Assembly (NCBI GenBank): GCA_964345225.1
Contig: CAYFQB010000032.1
Coordinates: 21,132 to 85,131, forward strand
Reading direction: 5' to 3'
DNA from: CAYFQB01 sp964345225
GTDB taxonomy: Bacteria > Nitrospirota > Thermodesulfovibrionia > Thermodesulfovibrionales > UBA6898
DNA length: 64,000 bases
In this document: one piece after another, positions 35,804-45,009 of the stretch
Numbering within the stretch: the first letter of the stretch is position 1
How the letters are laid out: the number at the start of each line of letters is the position of its first letter
The notes under the pieces: model-generated
Databases searched by the model: none
The model's input: the letters and a program-made list of their open reading frames with translations, nothing else
What the model was told of the DNA's origin: nothing
Program-made: the position numbers and the translations under genes

Positions 35804-37384
35804 TCAAGAGCGCTCGATAAATTCCCTTAGCCATTTACTTCTTGAAGGATGCCTTAACTTTCTTATTGCCTTAACCTCTATCTGCCTGATTCTCTCACGG
35901 GTCACATCAAATTCGAGTCCAACCTCTTCTAAAGTATGCGGCATATCTTCTCCAATCCCAAATCTCTTTTTTATTATGCTCTTCTCCTTTTTGCTGAGTG
36001 AAGATAATGCCCTGTCTATATTCTTTCTCATATCCTCCTGTATCGCGATATCAAGTGGTGACATTGTTGCTTTATCCTCAATAAAGTCTCTGAGATGGCT
36101 GTCTTCCTCCTCACCAATAGGTGTCTCCAGTGATATCGGCTCTTTAGAGATTTTCAGCATAGCCTTAACTTTCTCAACAGGAATATGTAATTTCGCGGCA
36201 ATCTCCTCGGGTGTGGGCTCCCTTCCTTTTTCCTGAACAAGCTCCCTCGTTACTTTGGTCATGCGGTTAATAGACTCAACCATATGAACAGGTATTCTGA
36301 TTGTTCTGGACTGGTCAGCAAGTGCCCTTGTAATTGCCTGTCTGATCCACCATGTAGCATAAGTGCTAAATTTGTACCCTCGTTTATATTCAAATTTATC
36401 AACTGCCCTCATAAGTCCTGTATTTCCCTCCTGAATCAAATCTGAAAATCCAAGTCCCCTCCCTAGATATCTTTTGGCTATGCTTATAACAAGCCTCAGA
36501 TTAGCCTCTATAAGGGCGCTCTTTGCCTCGCTGACCTCCCTTTCTCCAGTATCCAAAATCTTTAGTGCTTTTTTCATCTCATCAAAATTTATACCGAAAT
36601 TGTCTTGCTTCTCCTTAATCTCCTTTTCATAACCAGAGATCTCAGATAGAATCTTCTTTATTTCATTCCTAATTGATCTTTTCCTGAATTTCTTGGGTAA
36701 CACTCTACCTTTAAGCTTTTCGATATCAACACCGAGATTTCTTGCTCTCTTTCTTGCAGAAACAATTTTCTTTTGAACTTCTTCAACGCTAGATATTGCT
36801 TTCTTGAGTTCTTCTGAAAAACCTATAATGACATCTTCTTTCAGCCTTAACATGCGTATTTTTTCTAAAATTTGTTCTCTATTTTCTATTAGAGCCTTTA
36901 AATTTTTTTTCTGTAATTTACTGCTTGCCTTGTTAAGCCTCCTGAGTAAAAGTTTTCTCTTCTGAAATAGTGACCTTATAGACAAAGTTATATCAAAAAA
37001 TCTCTTTCTCTCGTATATTAGGTCTTCTTCGGCTTCCTCTTCTCCATTTAGAATAATTTCCTCCAGAGGCGCTTCTCCTTTTTCAACTATCCTGCCAAGT
37101 GTTATAAGCTTTTTTATTGCAAATGGGAGAGAAAAAATTACCCTTTCAACTTTTTCCTTCCCTTGTTCTATTTTCATAGCTATGTCGATTTCACCCTCTT
37201 TAGTCAGTAAAGGTACCCCTCCCATCTCCTTTAAATAAATTTTCATGGGGTCATGTTCCCCTTCTATTAAGAGGCCCTCTTTTTCGCCCTCTTCAACTTC
37301 AAACTCTTCGTCGGTATCTTCCCTTTCGATTTCAAATTCGTCCTCATCATCATAATCATCAAAATAATCGTAGTAATCTTTCAT
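35804..37384 (-). CDS. rpoD: RNA polymerase primary sigma factor
   Basis: This is the housekeeping sigma-70. An acidic N-terminus replaces most of region 1.1; region 1.2 (KIYLKEMGGVPLLT), the non-conserved coiled region (about 120-270), regions 2.1-2.4 (SDLIQEGNTGLMRAVDKF, YATWWIRQAI), region 3 and region 4.2 (ERIRQIEVKAIRKLR) follow. ATG 37384 lies 3 bp after the dnaG stop; an in-frame GTG at 37390 overlaps that stop. It is the last gene of the rpsU-yqeY-nif3-dnaG-rpoD cluster, the classic macromolecular-synthesis arrangement with two genes inserted. Confidence 0.97.
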   Translation of the reverse strand: MKDYYDYFDDYDDEDEFEIEREDTDEEFEVEEGEKEGLLIEGEHDPMKIYLKEMGGVPLLTKEGEIDIAMKIEQGKEKVERVIFSLPFAIKKLITLGRIVEKGEAPLEEIILNGEEEAEEDLIYERKRFFDITLSIRSLFQKRKLLLRRLNKASSKLQKKNLKALIENREQILEKIRMLRLKEDVIIGFSEELKKAISSVEEVQKKIVSARKRARNLGVDIEKLKGRVLPKKFRKRSIRNEIKKILSEISGYEKEIKEKQDNFGINFDEMKKALKILDTGEREVSEAKSALIEANLRLVISIAKRYLGRGLGFSDLIQEGNTGLMRAVDKFEYKRGYKFSTYATWWIRQAITRALADQSRTIRIPVHMVESINRMTKVTRELVQEKGREPTPEEIAAKLHIPVEKVKAMLKISKEPISLETPIGEEEDSHLRDFIEDKATMSPLDIAIQEDMRKNIDRALSSLSKKEKSIIKKRFGIGEDMPHTLEEVGLEFDVTRERIRQIEVKAIRKLRHPSRSKWLREFIERS

Positions 37385-37386
37385 AG

Positions 37387-39066
37387 TCACGTTCCCTCAA
37401 TTAATCTTCTCTTCTCAAGCAAAAGAGAGTTGATAAGTTTTATGTCTCCAGATACCCTGGCAAGCCTGATCCTTTCATCAACCCTCTTTTTTTTGATCCT
37501 TCTTACGCAATCTTCTATATTCCTATCAACATATTCGATGTCAAAACCAGGGTCAATAGAAAGTTTTGTAAATATTTTTCTTTCGTTTTCATCAGCCTCA
37601 TCGAGAATAACTGTAAGATCATTCTTATCCTCTACCGATGCAATCCTATTAAGTAAAGATCCTACTGTCTTGTCTTTTATCTCGTTGATGTCTATTCTGG
37701 AAAGTACATGGTCAGTTTTTTCTGGAAAGGAAATTACAGCACTGAGCAAAAGATATTCTTCGCTGTTTTTTGTTTTAATGCCAGAACCGCGCAACTCAGC
37801 TTTTTGTGAAACTTTCTTGCTCTTAATCTTCATTAACTCCTGCCGTATTTCAGTTTCAGGAAGTCCTGTTCTGTCAGATAATTCCGTTAGCATTTCACCT
37901 GCTACAAGCAGATCTTTCATCTCAGCAATTAGGGTTAAAGCCTCTCTTATAGTATCCGTTTTTTCTCCACTGGAAACATCAAGAATAAAATCTATCGGGG
38001 ATTTTGCACTCTCAATCATCAATTCGAAAGAGCTACTTTCATACTTTCTCAAATAGCTGTCAGGGTCTTCATTTTCAGGCAATAACAGGACCCCAGACTT
38101 AAAATCACCTTGGCACATAAGTAAAAGCACTCTTTTAGCAGCAGCTATGCCGGCTAAATCTCCATCAAAGATAAGGACGGCCTTATTAGTCAAGGTCCTC
38201 AGTTTCTTTAGTTGGCCGGAAGTTAGAGATGTCCCAAGTGGTGCAATAACATTTTTAAATCCGTACTGATGGCAGATTATAGCATCCATGTAGCCTTCGA
38301 CAATTATAACATTATCCTTTTTTCTTATTTCTTCTTTAGCAGCATAAAGACCAAAAAGTGAATCGGATTTTTTAAAGACCGAGGTCTCAGGAGAATTAAT
38401 ATACTTTGGCATTAAATTGCCAAGTGCCCTTCCCCCAAAGGCTATAACTTTACCGCTGGCATTTATTATCGGAAATATTATCCTGTCTCTGAACATATCA
38501 TAAAGCCCTCTGTCACCTGATACAGCAAGCCCAGCTCCCTTTATTGTCGAATCTTTGTAACCTGAATTTCTCAGATGTTTTAAAAGATTATCCCATCCTG
38601 ATGGTGCATATCCAAGTTTAAACAATTCTTGAGACTCTTTGCTTATACCTCTATCTTTTATAAATTCCCTGGCAGCTACGGATTTACTTATCATTCTTAT
38701 AAAGTAATTCATGGCCTCATTAAGTATGTTTCTTATCTGCTCATTTTCTTGAAGAGACTTTCTATCAACCTTGCCGGCAGGCAAAGGGATACCTGCCCTT
38801 CTTGCCAGTAAATTTACCGCTTCATTAAATGAAAGATTTTCATACCTTGTAGCAAAACTGATAACATCTCCTCCAACACCGCACCCAAAACAGTGAAATA
38901 TCTGTTTTGACTGACTGACCATAAAGGAAGGGTCTTTCTCAGCGTGGAATGGACAGAGGCCTTTCCAGTTCAGACCGGCTTTCTTCAATTGCACATATTC
39001 TGAAATATACTCAACTATATCTATTTTTGATTTTATGTCCTCAAGAAGTAAATCTGTTTTCATCAT
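37387..39066 (-). CDS. dnaG: DNA primase
   Basis: DnaG makes RNA primers at the replication fork. The N-terminal CHC2 zinc finger (CPFH..CFGC, about 38-62) is followed by the TOPRIM core (VIIVEGYMDAI and the DGDLAGIAAAKR acidic motif) and a C-terminal helicase-binding region. Length is 559 aa. Either of two adjacent ATGs (39066 or 39063) could start; GGGAGA suits both. It is translationally coupled to rpoD and preceded by a 302-bp gap that contains an R1-type element. Confidence 0.96.
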   Translation of the reverse strand: MMKTDLLLEDIKSKIDIVEYISEYVQLKKAGLNWKGLCPFHAEKDPSFMVSQSKQIFHCFGCGVGGDVISFATRYENLSFNEAVNLLARRAGIPLPAGKVDRKSLQENEQIRNILNEAMNYFIRMISKSVAAREFIKDRGISKESQELFKLGYAPSGWDNLLKHLRNSGYKDSTIKGAGLAVSGDRGLYDMFRDRIIFPIINASGKVIAFGGRALGNLMPKYINSPETSVFKKSDSLFGLYAAKEEIRKKDNVIIVEGYMDAIICHQYGFKNVIAPLGTSLTSGQLKKLRTLTNKAVLIFDGDLAGIAAAKRVLLLMCQGDFKSGVLLLPENEDPDSYLRKYESSSFELMIESAKSPIDFILDVSSGEKTDTIREALTLIAEMKDLLVAGEMLTELSDRTGLPETEIRQELMKIKSKKVSQKAELRGSGIKTKNSEEYLLLSAVISFPEKTDHVLSRIDINEIKDKTVGSLLNRIASVEDKNDLTVILDEADENERKIFTKLSIDPGFDIEYVDRNIEDCVRRIKKKRVDERIRLARVSGDIKLINSLLLEKRRLIEGT

Positions 39067-39262
39067 ATCTCCCGAGGAATGAAATTCATCTATATTAACA
39101 TGAAATCTAAGGAATTTTATAAAAAAGATCTGCTACAGAATTATAATAATTAATGATTAAATTCGAACAACCAAATTGTTTAATTGTCGATAATTATTAG
39201 AATTTATTCCTGAACCTGACAGGATCAGGTTTGAAATTTGTGATTTGTTTATTGGAACTCAA

Positions 39263-39359
39263 TTTACCCTGTTAGAGAAATCCACCGATGAAATCGGTAG
39301 TAACTACCATAATTTAAACGTATACCGTTAGAAGACACAGTTCTTTTAACAGGGTTTAC
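39263..39359. repeat. R1-type fold-back repeat between dnaG and nif3
   Basis: Arms TTTACCCTGTTAGAGAA and TTCTTTTAACAGGGTTTA bound about 97 bp with an inner hairpin CCGATGAAATCGG. It is a divergent member of the R1 family and splits the macromolecular-synthesis cluster. The rest of the gap (39067-39262) shows nothing else. Confidence 0.75.
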
Positions 39360-39368
39360 TGCATTAAG

Positions 39369-40355
39369 TTAATTAACCCTGCTTATCCTTTTAAATCCTG
39401 AACATTCGAAAATTTCAATTGTAGATTCTTTTCTCACCTTCGAATCAGACGAGTCTGACAGAATTTCATCGAGAAGCAGGTTCAATCCAAGGTTGTCGCT
39501 CGATATATGGCCTGCAATTACAACATTCAGGTGATTTTTCTCAGCTTCTTTTCTATGATCTTCGCTTAAATGCATTGCTACAATTGTGTTTATGCCAGCT
39601 GAGGTCAGGCTCTCAAATATATCTTTTGAGCCCTCGGTGCCTCCAGTCATATCAACAAATATCTTGCCCGCTTTCCTTGTCTTGGAACCTAAAACTATTT
39701 TTGGACCAGAACCGTTTTTCATGGCATTCTTGTATTCCGGTATATCCTTAAGTTGATCGAGAAGATTTGAAAGGGTATGGGGTTTAGTATTATCAAAAAG
39801 CTTCTGAAGAAAAGTAGCTACCATATTATCCGAAGGAGTATGTAAGCAAATAAAAGGAATCCCCAGAAGTTTTGCAGCATCAACTGCCCTTGTATGATTA
39901 ACGGGCATGAGTCTTCTTTCAACCTCTTTAACCCTGCCTTCCATAAGGTCTTCTGCAATATTTATGGGCACGCCGAATTTGTTTAAAATATCAGATTGCA
40001 TGTGCATTACAGAATAAAGATTAGCATATGCCTTCCCTTCGGGATGATGTGACATTATAAGGTCAATTGATTCCCCCCTGTTTTTCAGGGTTTCCGCAAG
40101 TAAAACTTCCCCGACCTCTATATCTATTCCAACAAGCATACTCTTAATCTCATCATCTTGATTGCCATTTAAAATACGAGAGTCAGAATAGGGATTTTTA
40201 AGCGATTCTACGTCAAACAGCTCTTTCTCTTCTGGCTTCAGTTCACTATATTCCTTTTCAATACGCTGCAGATCCTTTAATACAGTTTCCTTACCTCTGG
40301 GGTCATTATCAATTCCTGCAGCAATTGTTTTATGATACAGCTCTCCGAGTGTCAT
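39369..40355 (-). CDS. NIF3-like (NGG1-interacting factor) family protein
   Basis: This is a 328-residue member of the DUF34/NIF3 family. The MSHHPEGKAYA and HTPSDN segments carry metal-ligand His and Asp residues of the dinuclear site, and the GHISSDNLGLN block near the C-terminus completes it. Family members have been proposed as GTP cyclohydrolase-type or metal-delivery proteins; the biochemical role is unsettled. It lies 5 bp from yqeY on the same strand. Confidence 0.85.
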   Translation of the reverse strand: MTLGELYHKTIAAGIDNDPRGKETVLKDLQRIEKEYSELKPEEKELFDVESLKNPYSDSRILNGNQDDEIKSMLVGIDIEVGEVLLAETLKNRGESIDLIMSHHPEGKAYANLYSVMHMQSDILNKFGVPINIAEDLMEGRVKEVERRLMPVNHTRAVDAAKLLGIPFICLHTPSDNMVATFLQKLFDNTKPHTLSNLLDQLKDIPEYKNAMKNGSGPKIVLGSKTRKAGKIFVDMTGGTEGSKDIFESLTSAGINTIVAMHLSEDHRKEAEKNHLNVVIAGHISSDNLGLNLLLDEILSDSSDSKVRKESTIEIFECSGFKRISRVN

Positions 40356-40360
40356 AATAT

Positions 40361-40816
40361 TTATTTTTTATTAGAATGAAGCAGTTCTCTGACTCTTTTA
40401 TTTACCCAACTACCGTCTGCAACACCTTTTATACGCGGCATCAGTATCTTCATAACTCTGCCGATATCTTTCTCGTCTTTAGCTGAAGATTCATTTATTG
40501 CTTGAATTATTATGCTCTCAAGCTCATCTGGAGAAAGCTGTTTAGGCATGTATGATTGAAGTATTGACAGCTCCTGCTTTTCCTGTTCTGCCAGATCCTC
40601 TCTACCACCTTTAGAAAATTGTTCAATAGATTCCCTTCGCTGTTTAGTCAGGGTTGAAAAAACTGAGAGGATCTCCTCATCAGAAAGCATCTGTCCCTTT
40701 TCGATCTCTTTATTCTTAATCGCAGCCTTAACCATTCTTAAGACAGATAACTTTAACTTATTAGTCTCTCTCAAAGCTTTTTTGAAATCTTCCTCAAGAT
40801 TCTCCAGAAGAGACAT
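40361..40816 (-). CDS. yqeY: GatB/YqeY domain protein
   Basis: The 151-residue all-helical protein has the hallmark R-x-x-x-AIKNKEIE segment and the C-terminal helix bundle (GRVMKILMPRIKGVADG). It is homologous to the tail of GatB, the amidotransferase subunit that recognises Asn/Gln tRNA. It commonly sits between rpsU and dnaG, as here, 1 bp after rpsU. The precise function is unknown. Confidence 0.93.
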   Translation of the reverse strand: MSLLENLEEDFKKALRETNKLKLSVLRMVKAAIKNKEIEKGQMLSDEEILSVFSTLTKQRRESIEQFSKGGREDLAEQEKQELSILQSYMPKQLSPDELESIIIQAINESSAKDEKDIGRVMKILMPRIKGVADGSWVNKRVRELLHSNKK

Positions 40817-40817
40817 T

Positions 40818-41015
40818 TTATCTTGTTGATATCCTGAGTCTTTTTAAGGCTTTCTGACGTGCGGCAATGGCCTTTTTCTTTTTCTTTACGCTAGGTTTAT
40901 CGTAGTGCTCTCTTTTCTTAACCTCAGAGAGAATTCCCTCTTTTTCACACTGTTTTTTAAATCTTTTTAGCGCATTTTCGAACGAATCACTTTCACGCAC
41001 CCTTATCAAGGGCAT
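40818..41015 (-). CDS. rpsU: 30S ribosomal protein S21
   Basis: The 65-residue basic protein has the S21 core: SFENALKRFKKQCEKEGILSE and the REHYDKPSVKKKKK segment. It sits near the Shine-Dalgarno interaction site of the small subunit. ATG 41015 follows GGGGGAG. It is the first gene of the rpsU-yqeY-nif3-dnaG-rpoD cluster, so the main promoter is expected upstream of 41015. Confidence 0.97.
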   Translation of the reverse strand: MPLIRVRESDSFENALKRFKKQCEKEGILSEVKKREHYDKPSVKKKKKAIAARQKALKRLRISTR

Positions 41016-41480
41016 CCATTTATCACTCCCCCCTGTTTAAAAAATTTAAACAATTTTAGCAATTTAACCACTTATGTGTCAATGCCGAAACTCTATATAT
41101 AAGCAATCATTATTAAAGCTAAAAGTTCTATTTTCTCTAACCCAAAAATGAATTTCCTTATAAAAAGAAGTGGATTAAGTAATTGGACATATTCCTTCAA
41201 TAATCAGCAGTGCTTTTCAAAGGGGCAAATATAATTGAATTTTAATTATCATTTACCCGCAAGTGTAACGATACTAAAATAATATATGCAACGGAATAGA
41301 TCAACTATTTTGTTTGTTCATGACTTGTACAGTTTAATAAGGCTAAATTTTTTGATACTCTATTAATGAGTTGAAAAATCAATTTAACTATGTTAGAGTT
41401 TCAGCAGATTTATTGGGCGCTGATGGCTCTTCACAGAAAATAAAACTATCAATTGCCACAAGAAGCACATAAAATCTTGA
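41016..41480. other. Divergent intergenic region between rpsU and ntrB
   Basis: No gene is seen. The region holds the rpsU promoter side and a partial R3-type repeat at 41136-41205, and is otherwise AT-rich. Confidence 0.4.
41136..41205. repeat. Partial R3-type repeat
   Basis: The sequence CTAACCCAAAAATGAATTTCC followed by TATAAAAAGAAGTGGATTAAG and TTGGACATATTCC matches the left end of R3b (63424). The rest of the element is missing. Confidence 0.7.
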
Positions 41481-41565
41481 TTTGCTGTCAGCTTATGCGG
41501 GAATTACATCCTTAGCATTTGAGGAAAAAACCAAATATCTTCTCAATCCCAACAATTTTAAAATA

Positions 41566-42603
41566 ATGATCTCTATTGATTCAATTATAAACAGCCTTAA
41601 AGAAACCATTATCTTTTTTGATAATAAAATAAAGATAATATACGTTAACAAAAGCGGCGAGGAGCTTTTTCGTAAAAGCTCGAAAGTTATCCTGGGGAAA
41701 AGACTTTCTCAATTAATAAACGGTAAGGAATCCATCTCACCATTAATTAAAAAAGCGTTAAAAGAAGGCCGTTCTTTTAGGGGAAAATCTGTAAATTTGA
41801 ACATAGGACATATCATTAATATTGACTTCAATTTATCACCTTTCTTTATAGATGGCAAAATTAAAGGTGCCATAATGTCAATTTCAGAAAATATTACTGA
41901 ACGAGAAGATTATGATTATGAGTTTAATTCAATCGATTATCTTCTCGGTGCTATTGCTCATGAAATAAAAAATCCTCTTGGAGGGATAAAAGGTGCTGCC
42001 CAGTTATTGCGTAATAAGACACAAAATGCGGGAATTAACGAATATGTTGATCTGATTATCAAAGAAACACACAGACTAAATTCAATTCTTCAGGATTATC
42101 TTACGGCTTGTAAAAAACCTTCATTTAATCATGTAAATATCCACGAAGTTATAGAAAAGGCACTGTCCATCATGAATATATCCATGAAAAAAACAGGGAT
42201 CACATTAAAACGTCTCTATGACCCGAGTCTTCCAGATGTGCAGGGAGATGAGGGAAAACTTTTACAGGTCTTTTTAAATATCATTAAAAATGCAGTTGAA
42301 TCAATGAAAAAAGGCGGCAAACTTGAAGTATCTACTTATCCTTCAAAGGAACTATTCAGGGAACAAGGCAAGATTAAGCGTATGGCACTAATATCATTTA
42401 AAGATACCGGGAAAGGAATTCCTGAAAATGAGGTTCAGAAGATATTTCTTCCTTTTTATACACGAAAGAAACGCGGGGCTGGCATAGGTCTTGCTATCTC
42501 TAAAAAGATCATTAAAGACCATGGGGGATTTATCAGGGTGATCAGGCATAAAAACAAGGGTACATCTTTTCATATATATATACCGTTTATTCAAAATGGA
42601 TAA
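41566..42603 (+). CDS. NtrB-like sensor histidine kinase
   Basis: This soluble kinase has an N-terminal PAS domain (about 1-110), a dimerisation helix with AHEIKNPLGG (phospho-His) and an ATPase domain (GAGIGLAIS). I chose ATG 41566 (345 aa), which gives the usual short lead into PAS; an in-frame TTG at 41482 would add 28 residues. It overlaps the sigma-54 regulator gene by 8 bp. The layout is that of the NtrB/NtrC nitrogen pair, although the signal is not shown. The absence of membrane helices suggests a cytoplasmic cue. Confidence 0.88.
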   Translation: MISIDSIINSLKETIIFFDNKIKIIYVNKSGEELFRKSSKVILGKRLSQLINGKESISPLIKKALKEGRSFRGKSVNLNIGHIINIDFNLSPFFIDGKIKGAIMSISENITEREDYDYEFNSIDYLLGAIAHEIKNPLGGIKGAAQLLRNKTQNAGINEYVDLIIKETHRLNSILQDYLTACKKPSFNHVNIHEVIEKALSIMNISMKKTGITLKRLYDPSLPDVQGDEGKLLQVFLNIIKNAVESMKKGGKLEVSTYPSKELFREQGKIKRMALISFKDTGKGIPENEVQKIFLPFYTRKKRGAGIGLAISKKIIKDHGGFIRVIRHKNKGTSFHIYIPFIQNG

Positions 42604-43987
42604 AAAAATACTGTTAATAGATGACGATGAAAGTATAATCTGGGTTATTAAAAAAGCCCTTGAGCCCCTTGGCTATAAAATTACCTCTAGGACAAAACTT
42701 GCATCAGGCTTAAGGGCCGTTCAGGAAAAACCCCATGTAATATTACTTGATCTTGTTCTCCCTGACGGTGACGGGCTCGAAGGTTTAAGGGAAATACACT
42801 CTATTAATCCAGAAGCTATTGTCATAATGATCACTGCCCATGCCAAAATGCAAAGCACAATAACTGCCATGAAAGAAGGCGCTTATGACTATATTGAAAA
42901 ACCTTTCGATATTGAAGAGCTAAAAATAGTTATTGAAAAAGCCTTCAGGGACATGTCTTTAAGAGAAGAATTAAAGGAACTGAAGAAAACTGTATTCGAA
43001 ACAGAATATCCACAGATGATTGGTAAGAGTTCCAAGATGTTAAAAGTTTTTAAAGATATTGGGAAAATTGCCCCAAAAGATATCACAGTTTTAATCACTG
43101 GCGAAAGTGGAACAGGCAAGGAACTTGTTGCAAGGGCAATTCACTATAACAGCAGTCGTTCAGTCGGTCCGTTCGTTGCAATAAATTCTGCATCCATACC
43201 AAAGGATCTTCTTGAATCTGAACTTTTCGGTTATAAAAAAGGTGCTTTCACAGGTGCCGCCAAGAGTAAAAAAGGCAAAATAGAATCAGCAAATGGCGGC
43301 ACTTTATTTCTGGACGAGATATCAGAAATGGATCTGCATCTGCAGGCCAAACTACTGCGTTTTTTACAGGAAAAGGAATTTACTCCTCTTGGCAGCAATG
43401 AACCAGTTAAGGCAGATGTTCGGATTTTAGGTGCAACTAACATAGATCTTTCTGAAGCTGTAACCAAAGTTAATTTCAGAGAAGACCTTTATTACAGGTT
43501 CAATGTTGTCCAGATAAAATTGCCTCCCCTAAGAGAAAGAAAAGAAGATATACCGCTACTTATAAAAAATTTTTTCAGGGAAGCCTCTGAAAAACTGGAA
43601 ACAGGCGAAAAAGAATTCTCTAAAGAAGCAAAGGCCTTACTTTTAAAATACGATTGGCCTGGTAATGTGCGCGAGCTCGATAATGTAATAAAAAGGGCCT
43701 GCGTTCTCTCAACAGGCACTGTTATAGACAGGAAAGATCTTCTCATTGAAGAAGCCAATTCTTATTCAGTAAAAGATTTTCTCGAGGAAAAACTGAAACG
43801 CTATCTGAAAGATATGACAAAAGTATCAAATTTTAACCTTTACGATACGGTACTTTCAGAAGTCGAAAAGGCTCTCATTACTATAATCCTTAGAGAAACA
43901 AATGGGAACCAGCTTAAGACCTCAAAGATCCTCGGCATAAACCGTAATACTCTTAGAACAAAAATCAAGGAATACAAAATTAAGTAG
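42596..43987 (+). CDS. NtrC-like sigma-54 response regulator
   Basis: The 463-residue protein has a receiver (about 1-120, LLDLVLPDGDG), an AAA+ domain with GESGTGKE and the canonical GAFTGA loop, and a Fis-type helix-turn-helix (LKTSKILGINRNTLRTKI). It activates sigma-54 promoters after phosphorylation by the kinase it overlaps. R3a follows the stop codon closely. This makes two sigma-54 activators in 31 kb. Confidence 0.95.
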   Translation: MDKKILLIDDDESIIWVIKKALEPLGYKITSRTKLASGLRAVQEKPHVILLDLVLPDGDGLEGLREIHSINPEAIVIMITAHAKMQSTITAMKEGAYDYIEKPFDIEELKIVIEKAFRDMSLREELKELKKTVFETEYPQMIGKSSKMLKVFKDIGKIAPKDITVLITGESGTGKELVARAIHYNSSRSVGPFVAINSASIPKDLLESELFGYKKGAFTGAAKSKKGKIESANGGTLFLDEISEMDLHLQAKLLRFLQEKEFTPLGSNEPVKADVRILGATNIDLSEAVTKVNFREDLYYRFNVVQIKLPPLRERKEDIPLLIKNFFREASEKLETGEKEFSKEAKALLLKYDWPGNVRELDNVIKRACVLSTGTVIDRKDLLIEEANSYSVKDFLEEKLKRYLKDMTKVSNFNLYDTVLSEVEKALITIILRETNGNQLKTSKILGINRNTLRTKIKEYKIK

Positions 43988-43995
43988 AGTATCTT

Positions 43996-44308
43996 TTAAT
44001 CCAAAAAATGCATCTCCGTATAAAAAAGTTGTTGAATTAATTGTTGGACATATTCCTTTCGCTCCCTGGAGGGAAATTTTTACCCGTCACATGACTCATT
44101 CGCTCGATTTTTTAAACTCCCCCGTATACGGGTTACCCCCGTTCTACGGGGTCAGACAGTAAAAATTCGTCCCGACTTCTCGGGAATGCTTATTTCGCCA
44201 TGACGGGTGCCTCACAGAGTCGTAGACAAAAATTTCCCTATGTACGCTCAAGAAACATGCCCAACTATATAACATGTATACCTGCTTTAAATGCATTTTT
44301 TGGGTTAA
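43996..44308. repeat. Fold-back element R3a (MITE-like)
   Basis: The ends TTAATCCAAAAAATGCAT and ATGCATTTTTTGGGTTAA bound about 313 bp. Inside, arms run inward almost without break: TTGGACATATTCCTTTCG..AGGGAAATTTTTACCCGTCA against its imperfect complement TGACGGGTGCC..AAATTTCCCTATGTACG..ATGCCCAA. R3b at 63424 is nearly identical. No protein is encoded. Confidence 0.88.
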
Positions 44309-44361
44309 TAATACTTGAAGTAAATTGAATTTACTGTTAATCTTATAAACCCGTTAGATGT

Positions 44362-44405
44362 TTACCCCGTTAGAAAGTGTTGATATTTTCTTCTAACGGG
44401 GTTTA
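44362..44405. repeat. R1-type fold-back repeat before the Trm112-like gene
   Basis: Arms TTACCCCGTTAGAA and TTCTAACGGGGTTTA enclose 15 bp. The hairpin ends 35 bp before the ATG at 44441 and could lie in its leader RNA. Confidence 0.75.
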
Positions 44406-44440
44406 ATATCTAATTGTGCAAAGTCAATGAGGAGGAACAA

Positions 44441-44614
44441 ATGGCTATAAACAAAGAACTTCTCGATATTCTTGCTTGTCCTCAATGTAAAGGTAACATA
44501 CATTTAAATGAAAAAGAGGATGGTCTTATTTGCAATAATTGCAAGCTGCTTTACCCCATAAAAGAAGGCATACCGATAATGTTAATCGACGAGGCAATTA
44601 AAATCTCTCAATAA
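44441..44614 (+). CDS. Trm112-like (UPF0434) zinc protein
   Basis: The 57-residue protein has two Cys pairs (CPQC and CNNC) that should bind zinc, and the closing YPIKEGIPIMLIDEA motif of the Trm112/YcaR family. ATG 44441 follows GGAGGA. Trm112-type proteins activate methyltransferases in eukaryotes and archaea; the bacterial partner is unclear. It stands alone between repeats. Confidence 0.88.
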   Translation: MAINKELLDILACPQCKGNIHLNEKEDGLICNNCKLLYPIKEGIPIMLIDEAIKISQ

Positions 44615-44634
44615 AAAAACAGTTAATTTCCCGT

Positions 44635-44930
44635 TCGGTTACGTCTAACGGTCACGGTTACGAGGCCCGTTTCGGTTTTCGGTTACATGATTAAATAGTT
44701 AGTAAGGTTTCTCTAGTTTGTATGGTTAATTTGGTTTAAGGACAATTTAATTCTCCGAATTATTCTATTTACTGCTTACTGCCTACTGCTTACTTTTTAC
44801 TCCTCACTCCTTACTTCTTACTTCTTTAGTCCTGAGCCAGTCGAAGGATTCGCCCTGCTCCCTGCTCCTTGCACCCTGCTTTTTACCCCTCACTCCTCAC
44901 TCCTTACTTCTTACTGACTTTCTACGGGGT
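44635..44930. repeat. Mosaic heptad repeat, copy M4
   Basis: The tract contains the TTACGTCTAACGG..GGCCCGTTTCGG block, CTAGTTTGTATGG, AAGGACAATTTAATTCTCCG, then strict heptads (GCTTACT, GCCTACT, TTTTACT, CCTCACT, CCTTACT, TCTTACT). After a CCTGAGCCAGTCGAAGGA interruption the heptads continue (CCCTGCT, CCTTGCA, CCTCACT). It shares these blocks with M1-M3. No gene is present. Confidence 0.85.
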
Positions 44931-45009
44931 TTACTGTAACAGACATCATAGTCCATCGTAGATTCTTTTCCTGTTATCATCTAAAATAATAAATATTAAA
45001 GGAAAAATC

